The notes below the pieces were generated by a model. It searched no databases. It was not told where the DNA came from and was given only the letters and a program-made list of their open reading frames with translations. Position numbers and translations under genes: made by a program. DNA of 64,000 bases from positions 1 through 64,000 of the forward strand of contig JAIYBT010000013.1 in NCBI GenBank assembly GCA_027488395.1. Direction: 5' to 3'. Below, piece by piece: positions 47,389 to 57,381 of the stretch. The first letter of the stretch is position 1. Every line of letters starts with the position of its first letter. Source of the DNA: Methylophilaceae bacterium. Its GTDB lineage: Bacteria; Pseudomonadota; Gammaproteobacteria; Burkholderiales; Methylophilaceae.

Positions 47389-48051
47389 TTAAAAAGTAAA
47401 CGCTGCTGCTTGGGTGGCGTTTATCATTTCGGGCAGACTGGTTTCAAACAGGATATCTTGTTTGTAACTGTTTTCGGCCACACGTTGAATCAGCGTGGCT
47501 TGCATCACCGGCGCTTGTCCTAACACGATGAGCAAACGGCCGCCGATATTTAATTGTCGGCGCAATCCTTCGGGTTCAATCGGACTGGAGGCTGTAAATA
47601 CCATGACATCGTAGGGCGCCGCTTGGGGATTCCCAGCATGTCCATCGGCTTCGATCACTTGCACATTGCTGACTGCATGTTTGGTCAAATTTTGACGCGC
47701 CATGTCACATAAGCTGGCTGACGTATCGAGTGCGGTAATGCGTGCGCAATGCTGCGCCATTAAGGCGGCAAAGTAGCCACTGCCAACGCCCACCAATAAC
47801 ACTTGGTCTGTCGGTTGAAGTTGTAAGGCTTGCAAGAAACGGCCCTCAATTTTCGGGCTTAACATGGTTTGCCCTTCACCGAGCGGAATTTCAATGTCCG
47901 CAAAGGCTAAGCCACGAAAGGCTGCGGGTACATATTCTTCGCGCGGCGTGGCGCTTAATGTCGCTAACACCACTGGGTCGAGGACTTCCCAAGTGCGAAT
48001 TTGTTGCTCAATCATGTTAAAACGTGCGGTGGTGGTATTGGTCATATGCAT
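47389..48051 (-). CDS. Protein-L-isoaspartate O-methyltransferase-like protein
   Basis: The 220-residue protein has the PIMT fold: NMIEQQIRTWEVLDP, the SAM motif LLVGVGSGYFAALMAQ, and DVMVFTASSPIEPEGLRRQLNIGGRLLIVLG. In true Pcm the pre-motif reads ISAPH; here that region is EGQTMLSPKIEGRFLQAL, so the isoaspartyl activity is not certain. This variant next to tolC is common in betaproteobacteria. It is 14 bases upstream of the TolC gene, in the same direction. Confidence 0.82.
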   Translation of the reverse strand: MHMTNTTTARFNMIEQQIRTWEVLDPVVLATLSATPREEYVPAAFRGLAFADIEIPLGEGQTMLSPKIEGRFLQALQLQPTDQVLLVGVGSGYFAALMAQHCARITALDTSASLCDMARQNLTKHAVSNVQVIEADGHAGNPQAAPYDVMVFTASSPIEPEGLRRQLNIGGRLLIVLGQAPVMQATLIQRVAENSYKQDILFETSLPEMINATQAAAFTF

Positions 48052-48109
48052 ACGCTTTCTGGTGAGAATTCAAACATTATAATTTATTGCTTGATCATTT
48101 ATCGCTTGA

Positions 48110-51100
48110 TCATTTGTTAACTGGGATTTGCATCGATTTTGTAAACCGCTTTGCCCACCAGACATACAGTGCTGGGACAAATAAAATAGTCAGCACCGTG
48201 GCTACGGCAAGGCCGCCCATGATTGCCACAGCCATTGGGCCGAAAAATACACTGCGGGTCAGCGGAATCATCGCTAAGATTGCGGCAGCAGCAGTCAGCA
48301 CGATCGGCCTAAAACGACGCACGGTGGCATGTACGACCGCATGCGCTAAGTCGGCACCTTGGGCTAAATCTTGATTGATTTGATCCACTAAAATCACAGA
48401 GTTGCGCATGATCATGCCAGACAGTGCAATGCTGCCCAACATGGCGACAAATCCAAATGGCATATTAAACAACAATAGTGCAAAGGTAATGCCGATCATG
48501 CCCAGCGGGGCAGTGAGTACTACCAATACAACATTAGCCATGCTCCGCAATTGCAAGATAAGCAAGGTAAACACCGCCGCTAAAAACAAGGGCACCCCCT
48601 TAGCAACCGAAGCCGCGCCTTTGGCAGACTCTTCAATTGCGCCACCCGTTTCAACTGTCACATTGGCAGGCAAGGTATTTAAAATCGGCTGGATGGCCGT
48701 TTGTACTTGTTGCGATACCACGGGTGCTTGCACGTTCCCTTTCAGATGTGCGCGTACGGTCAAAGAGGGTACGCGGTTGCGATGCCACATCACGCCTTCT
48801 TCAAACCCATCGCGAATAGTCACCAGTTGCGCCAGCGGCACCCGATCACCCGTTGCGCTTAATACGGTTAATTGCGCCAATTGAGACAGTTTGCCGCGTT
48901 CGTTGTCTGGGCTACGCATGATTAAATCGATACGCTCATTTCCCTCCCTAAACTCAGTCACCACTTGTTGATGAAACTGCGTGTTCAGTAATTGCGCAAT
49001 CTCAGGTGAGCTCACACCCAATAAGCGGGCTTTGGTTTGATCCACATCAAGGTGTATGACTTTGCTCGGTTCTTCCCAACCTAATTGCACATTGATCAAT
49101 TGAGGATTGGCGCGCATCACATCAGCAATTTTGTGCGCGACTTGGCGGATGGCGGCTAAATCTTGACCATCGACGCGAAATTGCACCGGAAAGCCAACGG
49201 GTGGGCCATTTTCTAGACGCAATACCGAGGCGCGTAATTGCGGAAAATCATGTGCAAACAAGCTTAATAAATCCTGCCGCAGTGATTCGCGTTGGTGGAG
49301 ATCTTTGCTGAGTATCACCAACTGCGCAAAGGCGCGATGGGGCAGCTGCACATCCAACGGTAAATAATAGCGGGGCGCGCCTGAGCCTAAATAGGACACC
49401 ACGTTATCCAATTTGCCATGTTGCTGTTGCCAACGCACTAACCATTGCTCAACCTGATGAACAGCCTGCTCGGTGGCGAGATCACTGGCATTTTCGGCCA
49501 AGCGTAAATCCACCACAATTTCTAAGCGGGTCGAATCCGGAAAAAACTGTTGTTGTACCTTGCCAAAGCTGGCCATCGCTACCATAAATAAGAGCAACGT
49601 GGCCAAAATGACTTTGCCTCGATGGTGCACACAGGTGCTGACAAGCGCGGTGAGCCGCAAGTAAAAGCGCGTTTGGTAAACGCCTGCATGCTCGTCCTGC
49701 AATGCCGCTGGTTGCGGTGTGACTACTGGCGTAGTGCGACGCAGCCGAGCAAACCAGCGTTGCCAGAACGAAGGCGCATGCCCATGCTGGGCTTCTGGCA
49801 GTAAATGAAAGCCGATATAGGGGACGACAATCACCGCTGCAATCCACGACAAGCTGAGCGCAATGGCGGAGACTTGAAAAATAGAGCGGGTATATTCCCC
49901 AGTCGAAGACACTGCGGTAGCAATTGGTAAAAAGCCCGCGACCGTCACCAAGGTGCCTGTCAGCATCGGCATTGCGGTGGATGTAAAGGCAAACGCCGCC
50001 GCCTCCGCGCGCGCCAAGCCTTGCTCCATTTTTGCCGCCATCATTTCAACCGCAATGATGGCATCGTCCACCAACAGGCCTAGCGCTAAAATTAAGGCCC
50101 CCAGTGAAATTTTATGTAAGCCAATCTCCAACCAATCCATGCACAAAAAAGTCCCTGCCAACACGATGGGGATCGAGATTGCGACCACAATCCCCGTACG
50201 CCAGCCTAATGAAAGTAAGCTCACGGCCAATACAATCAGCAGGGCCTCTGCGAGTGAGCGCACAAAGTCATTGACGGAGTGCTGCACAATATCCGGTTGC
50301 GAGGTCACTAAATGCAAGGTCACCCCCACAGGCAATTGTTGCTGTATGTGTTTGGTAGCCACATTGAGCGCTTTGCCTAAGGCGATGACATCACCGCCTT
50401 GTTGCATGCTCACCCCGATCATCAACGCAGGACTGCCGTTAAATCGAATGCGTTGTGCCGGCGGGTCGGCATAGCCACGGCGGATGGTGGCGACTTCGCC
50501 CAAGGTCAGACTTTGGTTGCCAGCCCGAATCGGTAATTGCCGTAAGGCGTCTAAGCTTTCTAATCGGCCCGATAAATCAAGCCGAATACGTTCAGGACCG
50601 ACATCAAAGGTACCTGCTGTCGCTACTTGATTTTGTTGTTGTATGCTTTGCGCTAATTGTGCGGGACTGATGCCTAAACTGGTCAGGCGTTGGTTAGAAA
50701 TCTCGATGATGATTCTTTGTGGTTGCTCACCAAATAAATCAATTTTTTCAATTTCAGCTACTTTTAATAAACGCGCTCTCACCCATTCGGCTTGGCGTTT
50801 CAGTTGTTGTGGTGTTAGACCATCCGCAGTCAATGCGTATAACGTGCCATAGACATCGCTGAACTCATCGTTGAAGGTGAGGCTCTCTAATCCCGCTGGA
50901 AAGGTATGACGAATATCGCCTATTTTTTTGCGTACTTGATACCAAAGTTCAGGGATCTTCTCTGAAAAGGTGTCATCTTTAATCACAATAAACACAACGG
51001 CTTCGCCCGGGCGGGAGTAACTGCTGGTGTAATCAATGGCTGGAATTTCTTGTAGTTTTTTCTCGATTTTATCTGTGACTTGGCTTTCCATTTCGAGCGC

Positions 51101-51298
51101 ACTGGCACCCGGCCACGTACTACGAACCAGCATGACTTTAAATGTAAAAGGCGGGTCCTCGGATTGCCCCAAATGGGTGTATGCCACCGCGCCAGCAATC
51201 ACGGTCAGCACAATAAAATACAGCACCAAGACTTGGTTATGTAAGGCCCAAGCGGATAAATTCCAGCCTGCTGCGTTGTCTGCTTGTGGCGTTGCCAT
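48110..51298 (-). CDS. RND family efflux permease (HAE1/AcrB-type)
   Basis: This 1062-residue permease is a twelve-helix proton-driven pump with two large periplasmic loops. TM4 carries the proton-relay pair in LGLLVDDAIIAVEMM, and the repeat has FGFVAMLGSIALSGMIMRNSVILVDQINQ. It exports drugs or other hydrophobic compounds through the adaptor at 51298-52386 and a TolC protein. Its ATG overlaps the adaptor stop by one base. It belongs to the operon controlled by the TetR gene upstream. Confidence 0.93.
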   Translation of the reverse strand: MATPQADNAAGWNLSAWALHNQVLVLYFIVLTVIAGAVAYTHLGQSEDPPFTFKVMLVRSTWPGASALEMESQVTDKIEKKLQEIPAIDYTSSYSRPGEAVVFIVIKDDTFSEKIPELWYQVRKKIGDIRHTFPAGLESLTFNDEFSDVYGTLYALTADGLTPQQLKRQAEWVRARLLKVAEIEKIDLFGEQPQRIIIEISNQRLTSLGISPAQLAQSIQQQNQVATAGTFDVGPERIRLDLSGRLESLDALRQLPIRAGNQSLTLGEVATIRRGYADPPAQRIRFNGSPALMIGVSMQQGGDVIALGKALNVATKHIQQQLPVGVTLHLVTSQPDIVQHSVNDFVRSLAEALLIVLAVSLLSLGWRTGIVVAISIPIVLAGTFLCMDWLEIGLHKISLGALILALGLLVDDAIIAVEMMAAKMEQGLARAEAAAFAFTSTAMPMLTGTLVTVAGFLPIATAVSSTGEYTRSIFQVSAIALSLSWIAAVIVVPYIGFHLLPEAQHGHAPSFWQRWFARLRRTTPVVTPQPAALQDEHAGVYQTRFYLRLTALVSTCVHHRGKVILATLLLFMVAMASFGKVQQQFFPDSTRLEIVVDLRLAENASDLATEQAVHQVEQWLVRWQQQHGKLDNVVSYLGSGAPRYYLPLDVQLPHRAFAQLVILSKDLHQRESLRQDLLSLFAHDFPQLRASVLRLENGPPVGFPVQFRVDGQDLAAIRQVAHKIADVMRANPQLINVQLGWEEPSKVIHLDVDQTKARLLGVSSPEIAQLLNTQFHQQVVTEFREGNERIDLIMRSPDNERGKLSQLAQLTVLSATGDRVPLAQLVTIRDGFEEGVMWHRNRVPSLTVRAHLKGNVQAPVVSQQVQTAIQPILNTLPANVTVETGGAIEESAKGAASVAKGVPLFLAAVFTLLILQLRSMANVVLVVLTAPLGMIGITFALLLFNMPFGFVAMLGSIALSGMIMRNSVILVDQINQDLAQGADLAHAVVHATVRRFRPIVLTAAAAILAMIPLTRSVFFGPMAVAIMGGLAVATVLTILFVPALYVWWAKRFTKSMQIPVNK

Positions 51299-52386
51299 TA
51301 GCGTAGCATCTCTGCTGGCGGCTGCACGGCCTGCACTTGCTCACCCTCATGCAGGGTATGGATGCCGATGGTGGCAATCTGCTCGCCAGCTTGCAAGCCT
51401 GCGCGTACCTCGATACCCGCTTCGGTCAACGGTCCTGTTGTAATTGGTCGCAGATGGGCAATGTGCTTGGCATCTATCACCCACACGGCTGGCTGTGCGC
51501 CGTGACGCGTGACCGCTGTGCTGGGTACGCGCATTTGCGGCGCAGTGGGCACCTGCCATGCCACGTAGGCGGTCATGCCCAGTTTTAGCTGCGTATCCGC
51601 ATCACGGACGCGCACGCGCACATCAAAGGCATGGGTGTGTGTATTGGCCACAGGCGCAATTTCACGGACTTCCCCGGGATAGCGTGGTCCGTGGTCACCG
51701 AGTTGAATGCTGGCAGACTTACCAACTTTGATTGTGGATATGGCGGTCTCAGGCACGGCAATATGCACCTCTAGCGCTTGCATGTCATAAATTTGAGCGA
51801 TGGTTTGGCCTGCCGCGACCACTTGGCCAGGCTCTGCTTGTATCATGCCAATCACACCCGTACGGTCGGCGACCAATTGCGTATAAGCCCCTTGCCGTTG
51901 ATTGAGTTGTACTTGGGCTTGGGCTTGTTGTAAGCGCGCTTGCGCCGTTTTTACTTGCGTGTCATAACTATCGAGCGCTGATGTTGAGATGAACTGTTGT
52001 TGAAACAGTTGTTGTCTGCGCCCTAACTCAGCCTTGGCGAGGCTTAAATTTGCTTGCGCAGCATGGAGATCGGCGAGGGCGGCATCGGTGTTTAAGCGAC
52101 TATCGGTCACATCTAATTGCGCAATGGCTTGGCCTTTTTTTACCAGTTCGCCGACATTGACCTCACGTCGGATGATTTTACCCGTTACCCGAAACCCAAT
52201 ACTTGATGCATATCGTGACGTGACCTCGCCGGTATAACGAGGGGCTATTGCGGTCGCCTGTTCGCCCACCGTCATCACCCACACCGGGCGTGGGGGCGTT
52301 GCTGTCTCTACCTTCGGTTGACACGCGGTTAAGCCAAGCCCGAGCATTGCCATGTAACACAAGCGTAAATACGAAACATCACACAT
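51298..52386 (-). CDS. RND periplasmic adaptor (lipoprotein)
   Basis: The 362-residue protein has a lipoprotein signal with lipobox LTAC (about residue 21), then a barrel-sandwich (GKIIRREVNVGELVKKGQAIAQLDV), a short coiled-coil hairpin (ANLSLAKAELGRRQQLFQQ) and the beta-barrel. It joins the RND permease to TolC. AGGAG lies seven bases before the ATG at 52386, which overlaps the TetR end by eight bases. Expression is likely under TetR control. Confidence 0.92.
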   Translation of the reverse strand: MCDVSYLRLCYMAMLGLGLTACQPKVETATPPRPVWVMTVGEQATAIAPRYTGEVTSRYASSIGFRVTGKIIRREVNVGELVKKGQAIAQLDVTDSRLNTDAALADLHAAQANLSLAKAELGRRQQLFQQQFISTSALDSYDTQVKTAQARLQQAQAQVQLNQRQGAYTQLVADRTGVIGMIQAEPGQVVAAGQTIAQIYDMQALEVHIAVPETAISTIKVGKSASIQLGDHGPRYPGEVREIAPVANTHTHAFDVRVRVRDADTQLKLGMTAYVAWQVPTAPQMRVPSTAVTRHGAQPAVWVIDAKHIAHLRPITTGPLTEAGIEVRAGLQAGEQIATIGIHTLHEGEQVQAVQPPAEMLR

Positions 52387-53017
52387 CGAGCGGCTCCTTA
52401 AATAAGCCTTGGGTAATCATGTTGATCATACTGTGCATGCGATCCGACATGGGCCGCCAATCAATCCATAAGTCTTGCGCCATGTTGATTTCCAAGGCGC
52501 ACATGCCATGCATTGCCGCCCAAATGGTTTGTGCCGTTAACACGGGATCTTGCCAGTGCGGGTGAAACAGCCCGGCATCGGTTACACGGGTCACAATTGA
52601 AATCAATTGATAATAAGCATCTTGTTCGGGATTGTTTTTTTCAACCGCTGATAGCTCGGGGGCGCAAGGCGGATGCGCTGTCATAAACATCATACGGTAA
52701 TGGTTGGGGTGCGCGAGCGCAAAGCGCACATAATGTTCACCAAACGCTAGTAAACACGCACGCGGTTCGCGGATGGCTAGGGTTGATTTGAGCGCAGCGG
52801 CTAATTTGAGCGCATCCGCATCGACCACGGCACGCAATAATTGCTCTTTGTCACTAAAGTAAGAGTATAGCGTGGTTGCCGAATAGCCAATGCGTTTGCC
52901 TATTTCTCGCATGGTGACGGCATGCACCCCTTCTGCAATAAATAAATCACGCGCGCAATCAATCACCAAGGTGCGAAAGTGTGCTTTGTCTTGCGGTGAT
53001 TTAAATTTAGGCGGCAT
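52379..53017 (-). CDS. TetR family transcriptional repressor
   Basis: The 212-residue protein has an N-terminal TetR-type HTH (AEGVHAVTMREIGKRIGYSATTLYSYFSDKEQLLRAV) and a divergent ligand-binding domain of the TetR C-terminal type. A perfect 35-bp palindrome starts 13 bp upstream of its ATG, so it probably represses its own operon, which includes the adaptor and RND permease. Loss of binding on effector capture would induce the pump. Confidence 0.92.
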   Translation of the reverse strand: MPPKFKSPQDKAHFRTLVIDCARDLFIAEGVHAVTMREIGKRIGYSATTLYSYFSDKEQLLRAVVDADALKLAAALKSTLAIREPRACLLAFGEHYVRFALAHPNHYRMMFMTAHPPCAPELSAVEKNNPEQDAYYQLISIVTRVTDAGLFHPHWQDPVLTAQTIWAAMHGMCALEINMAQDLWIDWRPMSDRMHSMINMITQGLFKEPLDV

Positions 53018-53029
53018 ACAACACTATTT

Positions 53030-53064
53030 AAAATTAACGTTGTTAATATAACAACGTTAATTTT
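53030..53064. promoter_or_regulatory. Operator palindrome for the TetR regulator
   Basis: A 35-bp site has perfect 15-bp arms (53030-53044 and 53050-53064) around AATAT, with AACGTT in each arm. It sits directly upstream of the tetR gene and probably overlaps the promoter of the whole pump operon. TetR dimers typically bind symmetrical sites of this kind. Confidence 0.85.
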
Positions 53065-53261
53065 TTAAATCAAGCGATTCATTTCTCTTTTTTTGTAGTA
53101 AAGGTATACGCGCATGCTTGCAAGGTTGATAGAAGGGGGCAGTGTAGCCAGCATGCATGATTGCGCAATGGATATTGCAAGGGGTGCACCGATGGATGTT
53201 GCGCATGGTTTACGCGTTGCATGTTGCGCACGGGTGTCGCAATGGGGTGTGGCCACTGCGA

Positions 53262-54632
53262 TTAGCGCAATTGGTATTGATTGAGCTTATTCCACAAGGA
53301 TCGCTCACTGATTTCTAATAATTTGGCTGCCTTGGTTTTATTGCCTTGGCACACGTCCAGTGCTTGTAAAATTAAACGTCGTTCAATCGCTTCCGTAGCC
53401 ACTGGGATGGAAAGCGCTTGTGCCTCATGATTGACCGTAGCGGTGGGTGCAGGCGTTGTGCCTGCTTGATCAGCGGCATGTTGCGCGATATCGGCGGGTA
53501 AGTGGTGGGCTAAAATTTGGCTACCCCCCGCCAAAATGGCCGCACGTTCTAATACGTTTTCTAATTCCCGCACATTGCCAGGCCAATGGTATTGTTGCAT
53601 GCAAATGAACGCAGCAGCACTGAGGGTGCACTGACGTTTGCGCAAAAAGAATGCCGCCAAACTTGGCAGGTCCTCCAAGCGTTGGCGCAGTGCAGGCACG
53701 GCGAGTTGGATCACATTGAGGCGATAATAGACATCTTCACGCAGTTTGCCTTCTCGTACCGCTTGCATCGGATCGCGGTTAGTTGCTGCCACCACCCTGA
53801 CATCCAGCTGGAGTGGTCGATTGCCGCCTAATTTTTCGACCACACCTTCTTGTAATACCCGCAATAATTTTGATTGCAATTGAATCGGCATTTCGGTGAT
53901 TTCATCTAAAAATAAGGTACCACCGTTGGCTAATTCAAACTTACCGATGCGCTCTTTTAGGGCGCCTGTGAACGCCCCTTTTTCGTGACCAAATAGCTCG
54001 GACTCTAAGATGTCAGCCGGAATGGCCGCACAATTCACGGCAACAAATAATTGTTCTTTTCGATGTGAGGCTTCATGCAAGGCTTTGGCCACCAGTTCTT
54101 TGCCAGTGCCCGTTTCACCCACAATAAATACCGTTGCGCGCTCAGGGGCCACTTGTTGAATCATGGTTTTAAGCGCCTGCATCGGCGGGCTATCGCCAAT
54201 AAAATGCACATCATGCGGTTGTTGTGCCTCTTTAAGGTAGGTATTTTCGCGGGTGATGCGCTTGAGCTTGAGCGCTTTTTCAATGGCAACTTCTAAGGTT
54301 TCTAACTCAAATGGCCGCAAAATATAATCACTAGCCCCCAGTTTCATGGCTTCAACCGCGGTTTTAATCTCTCCCTGCGCGGTCACCATGATCAACGGCA
54401 GAGACTCATAGGTTTTACGGATTGCTTCCAGCAGCTTTAAGCCATTCATGCCGGGCATGTGTAAATCGCTGACCACCAAGTCAATCGGATGTGCTTGAAT
54501 CAAGGCCATCGCTTCTTGACCATTGGCGGCTGATAGTGCCTTATAGCCCGCCTGCCTGAGGCTGATCTCGAGCAATCGGCGCATGTTCGGTTCGTCGTCG
54601 ACTGCGAGTATCGTCTGTTGCGGATTTGTCAT
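53262..54632 (-). CDS. Sigma-54 activating response regulator (NtrC family)
   Basis: The 456-residue protein has a receiver domain with phosphoacceptor in [14 protein letters not shown] (about Asp56), a AAA+ domain with Walker [15 protein letters not shown] and the sigma-54 loop GAFTGA, and a C-terminal Fis-type HTH ([21 protein letters not shown]). The conserved receiver lysine of the KPF motif is arginine (YILRPFE). It pairs with the sensor kinase upstream, with which it overlaps by four bases. Its targets are unknown; the divergent porin operon and other sigma-54 promoters nearby are candidates. Confidence 0.94.
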   Translation of the reverse strand: MTNPQQTILAVDDEPNMRRLLEISLRQAGYKALSAANGQEAMALIQAHPIDLVVSDLHMPGMNGLKLLEAIRKTYESLPLIMVTAQGEIKTAVEAMKLGASDYILRPFELETLEVAIEKALKLKRITRENTYLKEAQQPHDVHFIGDSPPMQALKTMIQQVAPERATVFIVGETGTGKELVAKALHEASHRKEQLFVAVNCAAIPADILESELFGHEKGAFTGALKERIGKFELANGGTLFLDEITEMPIQLQSKLLRVLQEGVVEKLGGNRPLQLDVRVVAATNRDPMQAVREGKLREDVYYRLNVIQLAVPALRQRLEDLPSLAAFFLRKRQCTLSAAAFICMQQYHWPGNVRELENVLERAAILAGGSQILAHHLPADIAQHAADQAGTTPAPTATVNHEAQALSIPVATEAIERRLILQALDVCQGNKTKAAKLLEISERSLWNKLNQYQLR

Positions 54633-56320
54633 GAAGTGAGTGGGTGATGGATGGGGAGTTGAATATTAAATTGCGCCCCTTGCCAAGGGCTAGACGCATA
54701 GTGAATTGTACCACCGTGTGCTTCAATGATTTGTTTGACCACGGCCAGCCCCAAGCCAACGCCCCCTGCGCGTTGGGTAAAAAAAGCATCGAATAACAAT
54801 GCTTGCTGGTCTGGCGCAACCCCAGGTCCATCATCCGCCACTTCTAACAGGGCTTGATCGCCAACTTGCGTCAGGCGCAACAGGATTTGTCCGCCTATCG
54901 GCAACATTTGAATCGCATTCATTAATAAATTGAGCAGCACTTGTGTGATCTGGTCTTGGTCAGCATGGATGGTCATCGGCACTGTTGCAACGACCTGTAT
55001 TTGAATGTGTTTTGCTTGCGCTGGTACTTGTAACATGGCGCACACTTGCTGACAGTGCGACGTTAAATCTAAGGGATTTTTATTCAACGGGCGCGGACGT
55101 GCCGCATCAATCAAGGCGCTGACCAAACGATTGAGTCGTTCTGTTTCTGAAATAATAAACCCTAATACCTCGCGGCCATCTGCGCTCAACTGTGGCTCGC
55201 GTAACAGCACATCGGCAGAAGATCGCAAAATGCCCAAAGGCGTGCGCACTTCGTGACTCATGGCGGCGGCCATTTCGCCCACCACAGCCAACTTTGCCGC
55301 ACGCGTCAGTTGTAACTCGTTGGCTGCAAGCTCATCTGCCATGCGTTGAAAGGCTTGGTGTAAGGTTTGCACTTCACGCGGGCCGCTTAGCACAGGCGCG
55401 ACCATATCAGGCTGACGAAATCGTTGTACCCAACGGGTGAGCGCTTCAAGCGGCCGACTGATGCCTTGCGCAATTGGCCGCACTAACAGCACCGCGCCCG
55501 CCAAAATCATGGCCAATAAAATAAGAAAGATTAATCCTAAGCGATGCACGGGCGCAATCGCTACATCATGGTCTTTATTCACATGCACCTGCCAAGCACT
55601 GACGGGTGAGTTCGAGCGTAACGCTGCTTGAGTATGTAGGCTATGGGCTTGTTGCGACCAATCGGTCGAGTGCGCCAGTACCTGCTGATCTGCATCCAGC
55701 AATGCCAACGCGGTACTGTGTTGTGCCGCATGATTGAGTAAGGAAGCAATCACCGACCAATTGAAGGTGGCATATAACTGCCCAATCGCTTGTAGGGAGT
55801 TATTCGAAATAATTGGCGCAGACAATACCAAGCCATCAGCTTGCAAACGGTAAACGGTAATTGGCCGCCCACTGACGGGAAATGTAAACCAGATCGGCGG
55901 CGTGTGTAGGGCTTGACCAATATGGCTAGGTAGGCTGGAGGCAATGATGTTCGCGTGTAAATCAACCACATCAATTGCTTGATATTGCGTCCCATAACTG
56001 ACTTGTGTTTCATTGAGAAACACCGATAACCGTTTGTCGATATCGCCAATATACAAATCTTGCATGATGGCCAGCTGACTCCAGCTACTGACATTTTGTA
56101 CCCGCTCAAACAACACGCGGTCGATATGCTCTGCAACTGCTTTGGCGGTGGTTTGCAAATCATGCTTAATTTCACTGCGGAGCGCGTTACGGGCTTGATA
56201 AAAACTCAAGGTGCTAATGAGGAGTGCCGGCAGTAAGCCAGCCAATAAAAAGGCAATTAAAAGCAGTTGGCGGATGCTTAAAGGGGCTTTAAGTTTAAGA
56301 GAGTGTGAGAAAATGTGCAA
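54629..56320 (-). CDS. Sensor histidine kinase with extracytoplasmic sensor domain
   Basis: The protein has two membrane helices flanking a ~230-residue periplasmic domain of dCache/CHASE type, then HAMP (RPIAQGISRPLEALTRWVQ), HisKA with MSHEVRTPLG and HATPase with NAIQMLPIGG, DDGPGVAPDQ and GGVGLGLAVVKQI. It phosphorylates the adjacent regulator. I favour the TTG at 56320, because an earlier TTG at 56368 would overlap the divergent porin start at 56359. The start is not certain. Confidence 0.88.
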   Translation of the reverse strand: MHIFSHSLKLKAPLSIRQLLLIAFLLAGLLPALLISTLSFYQARNALRSEIKHDLQTTAKAVAEHIDRVLFERVQNVSSWSQLAIMQDLYIGDIDKRLSVFLNETQVSYGTQYQAIDVVDLHANIIASSLPSHIGQALHTPPIWFTFPVSGRPITVYRLQADGLVLSAPIISNNSLQAIGQLYATFNWSVIASLLNHAAQHSTALALLDADQQVLAHSTDWSQQAHSLHTQAALRSNSPVSAWQVHVNKDHDVAIAPVHRLGLIFLILLAMILAGAVLLVRPIAQGISRPLEALTRWVQRFRQPDMVAPVLSGPREVQTLHQAFQRMADELAANELQLTRAAKLAVVGEMAAAMSHEVRTPLGILRSSADVLLREPQLSADGREVLGFIISETERLNRLVSALIDAARPRPLNKNPLDLTSHCQQVCAMLQVPAQAKHIQIQVVATVPMTIHADQDQITQVLLNLLMNAIQMLPIGGQILLRLTQVGDQALLEVADDGPGVAPDQQALLFDAFFTQRAGGVGLGLAVVKQIIEAHGGTIHYASSPWQGAQFNIQLPIHHPLTS

Positions 56321-56358
56321 AGTAAATTTATCTCGCTGACATAGGTCAAGGATACCGT

Positions 56359-57381
56359 ATGGTAACAAAATTCCTCCGCATCGCGGTGAGTCTCATCGCC
56401 GTGTTGGTTTGGAGACATTCGCTGGCCGATGAAGCGCCAACTGATTTTTGGCAGGGCTTTCGGCTAGGCGGCTATTCCAGTGTCGACCTGCGTATTCCGC
56501 GCACAGAAACCACCCAGTTGCGTCTCAATGAAATCAGTATGATTTTGACTTGGGATCAAAATACCCGCTTTAAATTTTTTGGTGAGCTCGAACTGGAAGA
56601 TCCAATCAGATATCAACGTCGTCCCGGTTGGACGGATCAGGGTAGTTATCTTGATTTAGAGCGGCTTTACCTTGATTACAATATCAACGAGCAAAGTAAT
56701 CTGCGCTCAGGTCGCTTTTTAACCCCGATTGGCCGTTGGAACCAACTGCATGCTGCACCTTTGGTGTGGACAGCGAGCCGTCCTTTGGTGACAAAAACGT
56801 TATTTCCTTACGCGACCAACGGTGCCATGTTGTTTGGTACGGTGGGCTTCAATGAGCGCTCATTGGAGTATCAAGTCTATGCGGAAGCGTTAAAAGATCA
56901 ACACAAAGACAACGATGAGACGATTTACCGCGAAATGCGCGGTGCGCGCATCACACTCAACAACTTACTACATTTTTCCGGTGAAAATGCAGGCCTTAAC
57001 GCCATAGGCCTCAACATTGCCAGTTATCAAGAAGATCGCCCTAACGCCCCTCAGTTTCGCCTGTATGGCTTAGATTTTTTATTGGCCTTTGATCGCTGGG
57101 AGTTGTTAGGCGAGGCGTATACCCGTCAAACGCCACAAGGTAAAGATGCTGGGCATGGCGCCTATTTGCAATCCGCTTACATGATGGTTGATGATTGGTA
57201 TTGGATCACCCGCGTAGAGACACTCAATGTACCTAACAACGCGGACGCTGATCGCTGGGTACTGGGGGTGACTAAACGCGTCAAGCCAAATCAGTTGCTC
57301 AAGTTGGAATTTATTGGCGGCAGCGATGCGTATGAAGAGGTACCGCGCGGTTTTACTGCCTCGTTTGCGGTGATGTTCTGA
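56359..57381 (+). CDS. Outer-membrane porin-like protein
   Basis: This is a 340-residue outer-membrane barrel: signal peptide (FLRIAVSLIAVLVWRHSLA), about 16 strands rich in aromatics and charged residues, and a terminal Phe (FAVMF). YLDLERLYLDYNINEQSNLRSGRFLTPIGRWN resembles phosphate-selective or general porins. It is divergent from the sensor kinase, with under 40 bp between starts, and translationally coupled to a small PstS-like gene. This makes it a likely target of the two-component pair. Confidence 0.78.
   Translation: MVTKFLRIAVSLIAVLVWRHSLADEAPTDFWQGFRLGGYSSVDLRIPRTETTQLRLNEISMILTWDQNTRFKFFGELELEDPIRYQRRPGWTDQGSYLDLERLYLDYNINEQSNLRSGRFLTPIGRWNQLHAAPLVWTASRPLVTKTLFPYATNGAMLFGTVGFNERSLEYQVYAEALKDQHKDNDETIYREMRGARITLNNLLHFSGENAGLNAIGLNIASYQEDRPNAPQFRLYGLDFLLAFDRWELLGEAYTRQTPQGKDAGHGAYLQSAYMMVDDWYWITRVETLNVPNNADADRWVLGVTKRVKPNQLLKLEFIGGSDAYEEVPRGFTASFAVMF

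Noticed and set aside
53065..53256. A 63-codon minus-strand frame between the TetR operator and the response regulator
   Set aside because: It coincides with the TTGCGC-rich region, and the peptide has no coding character.
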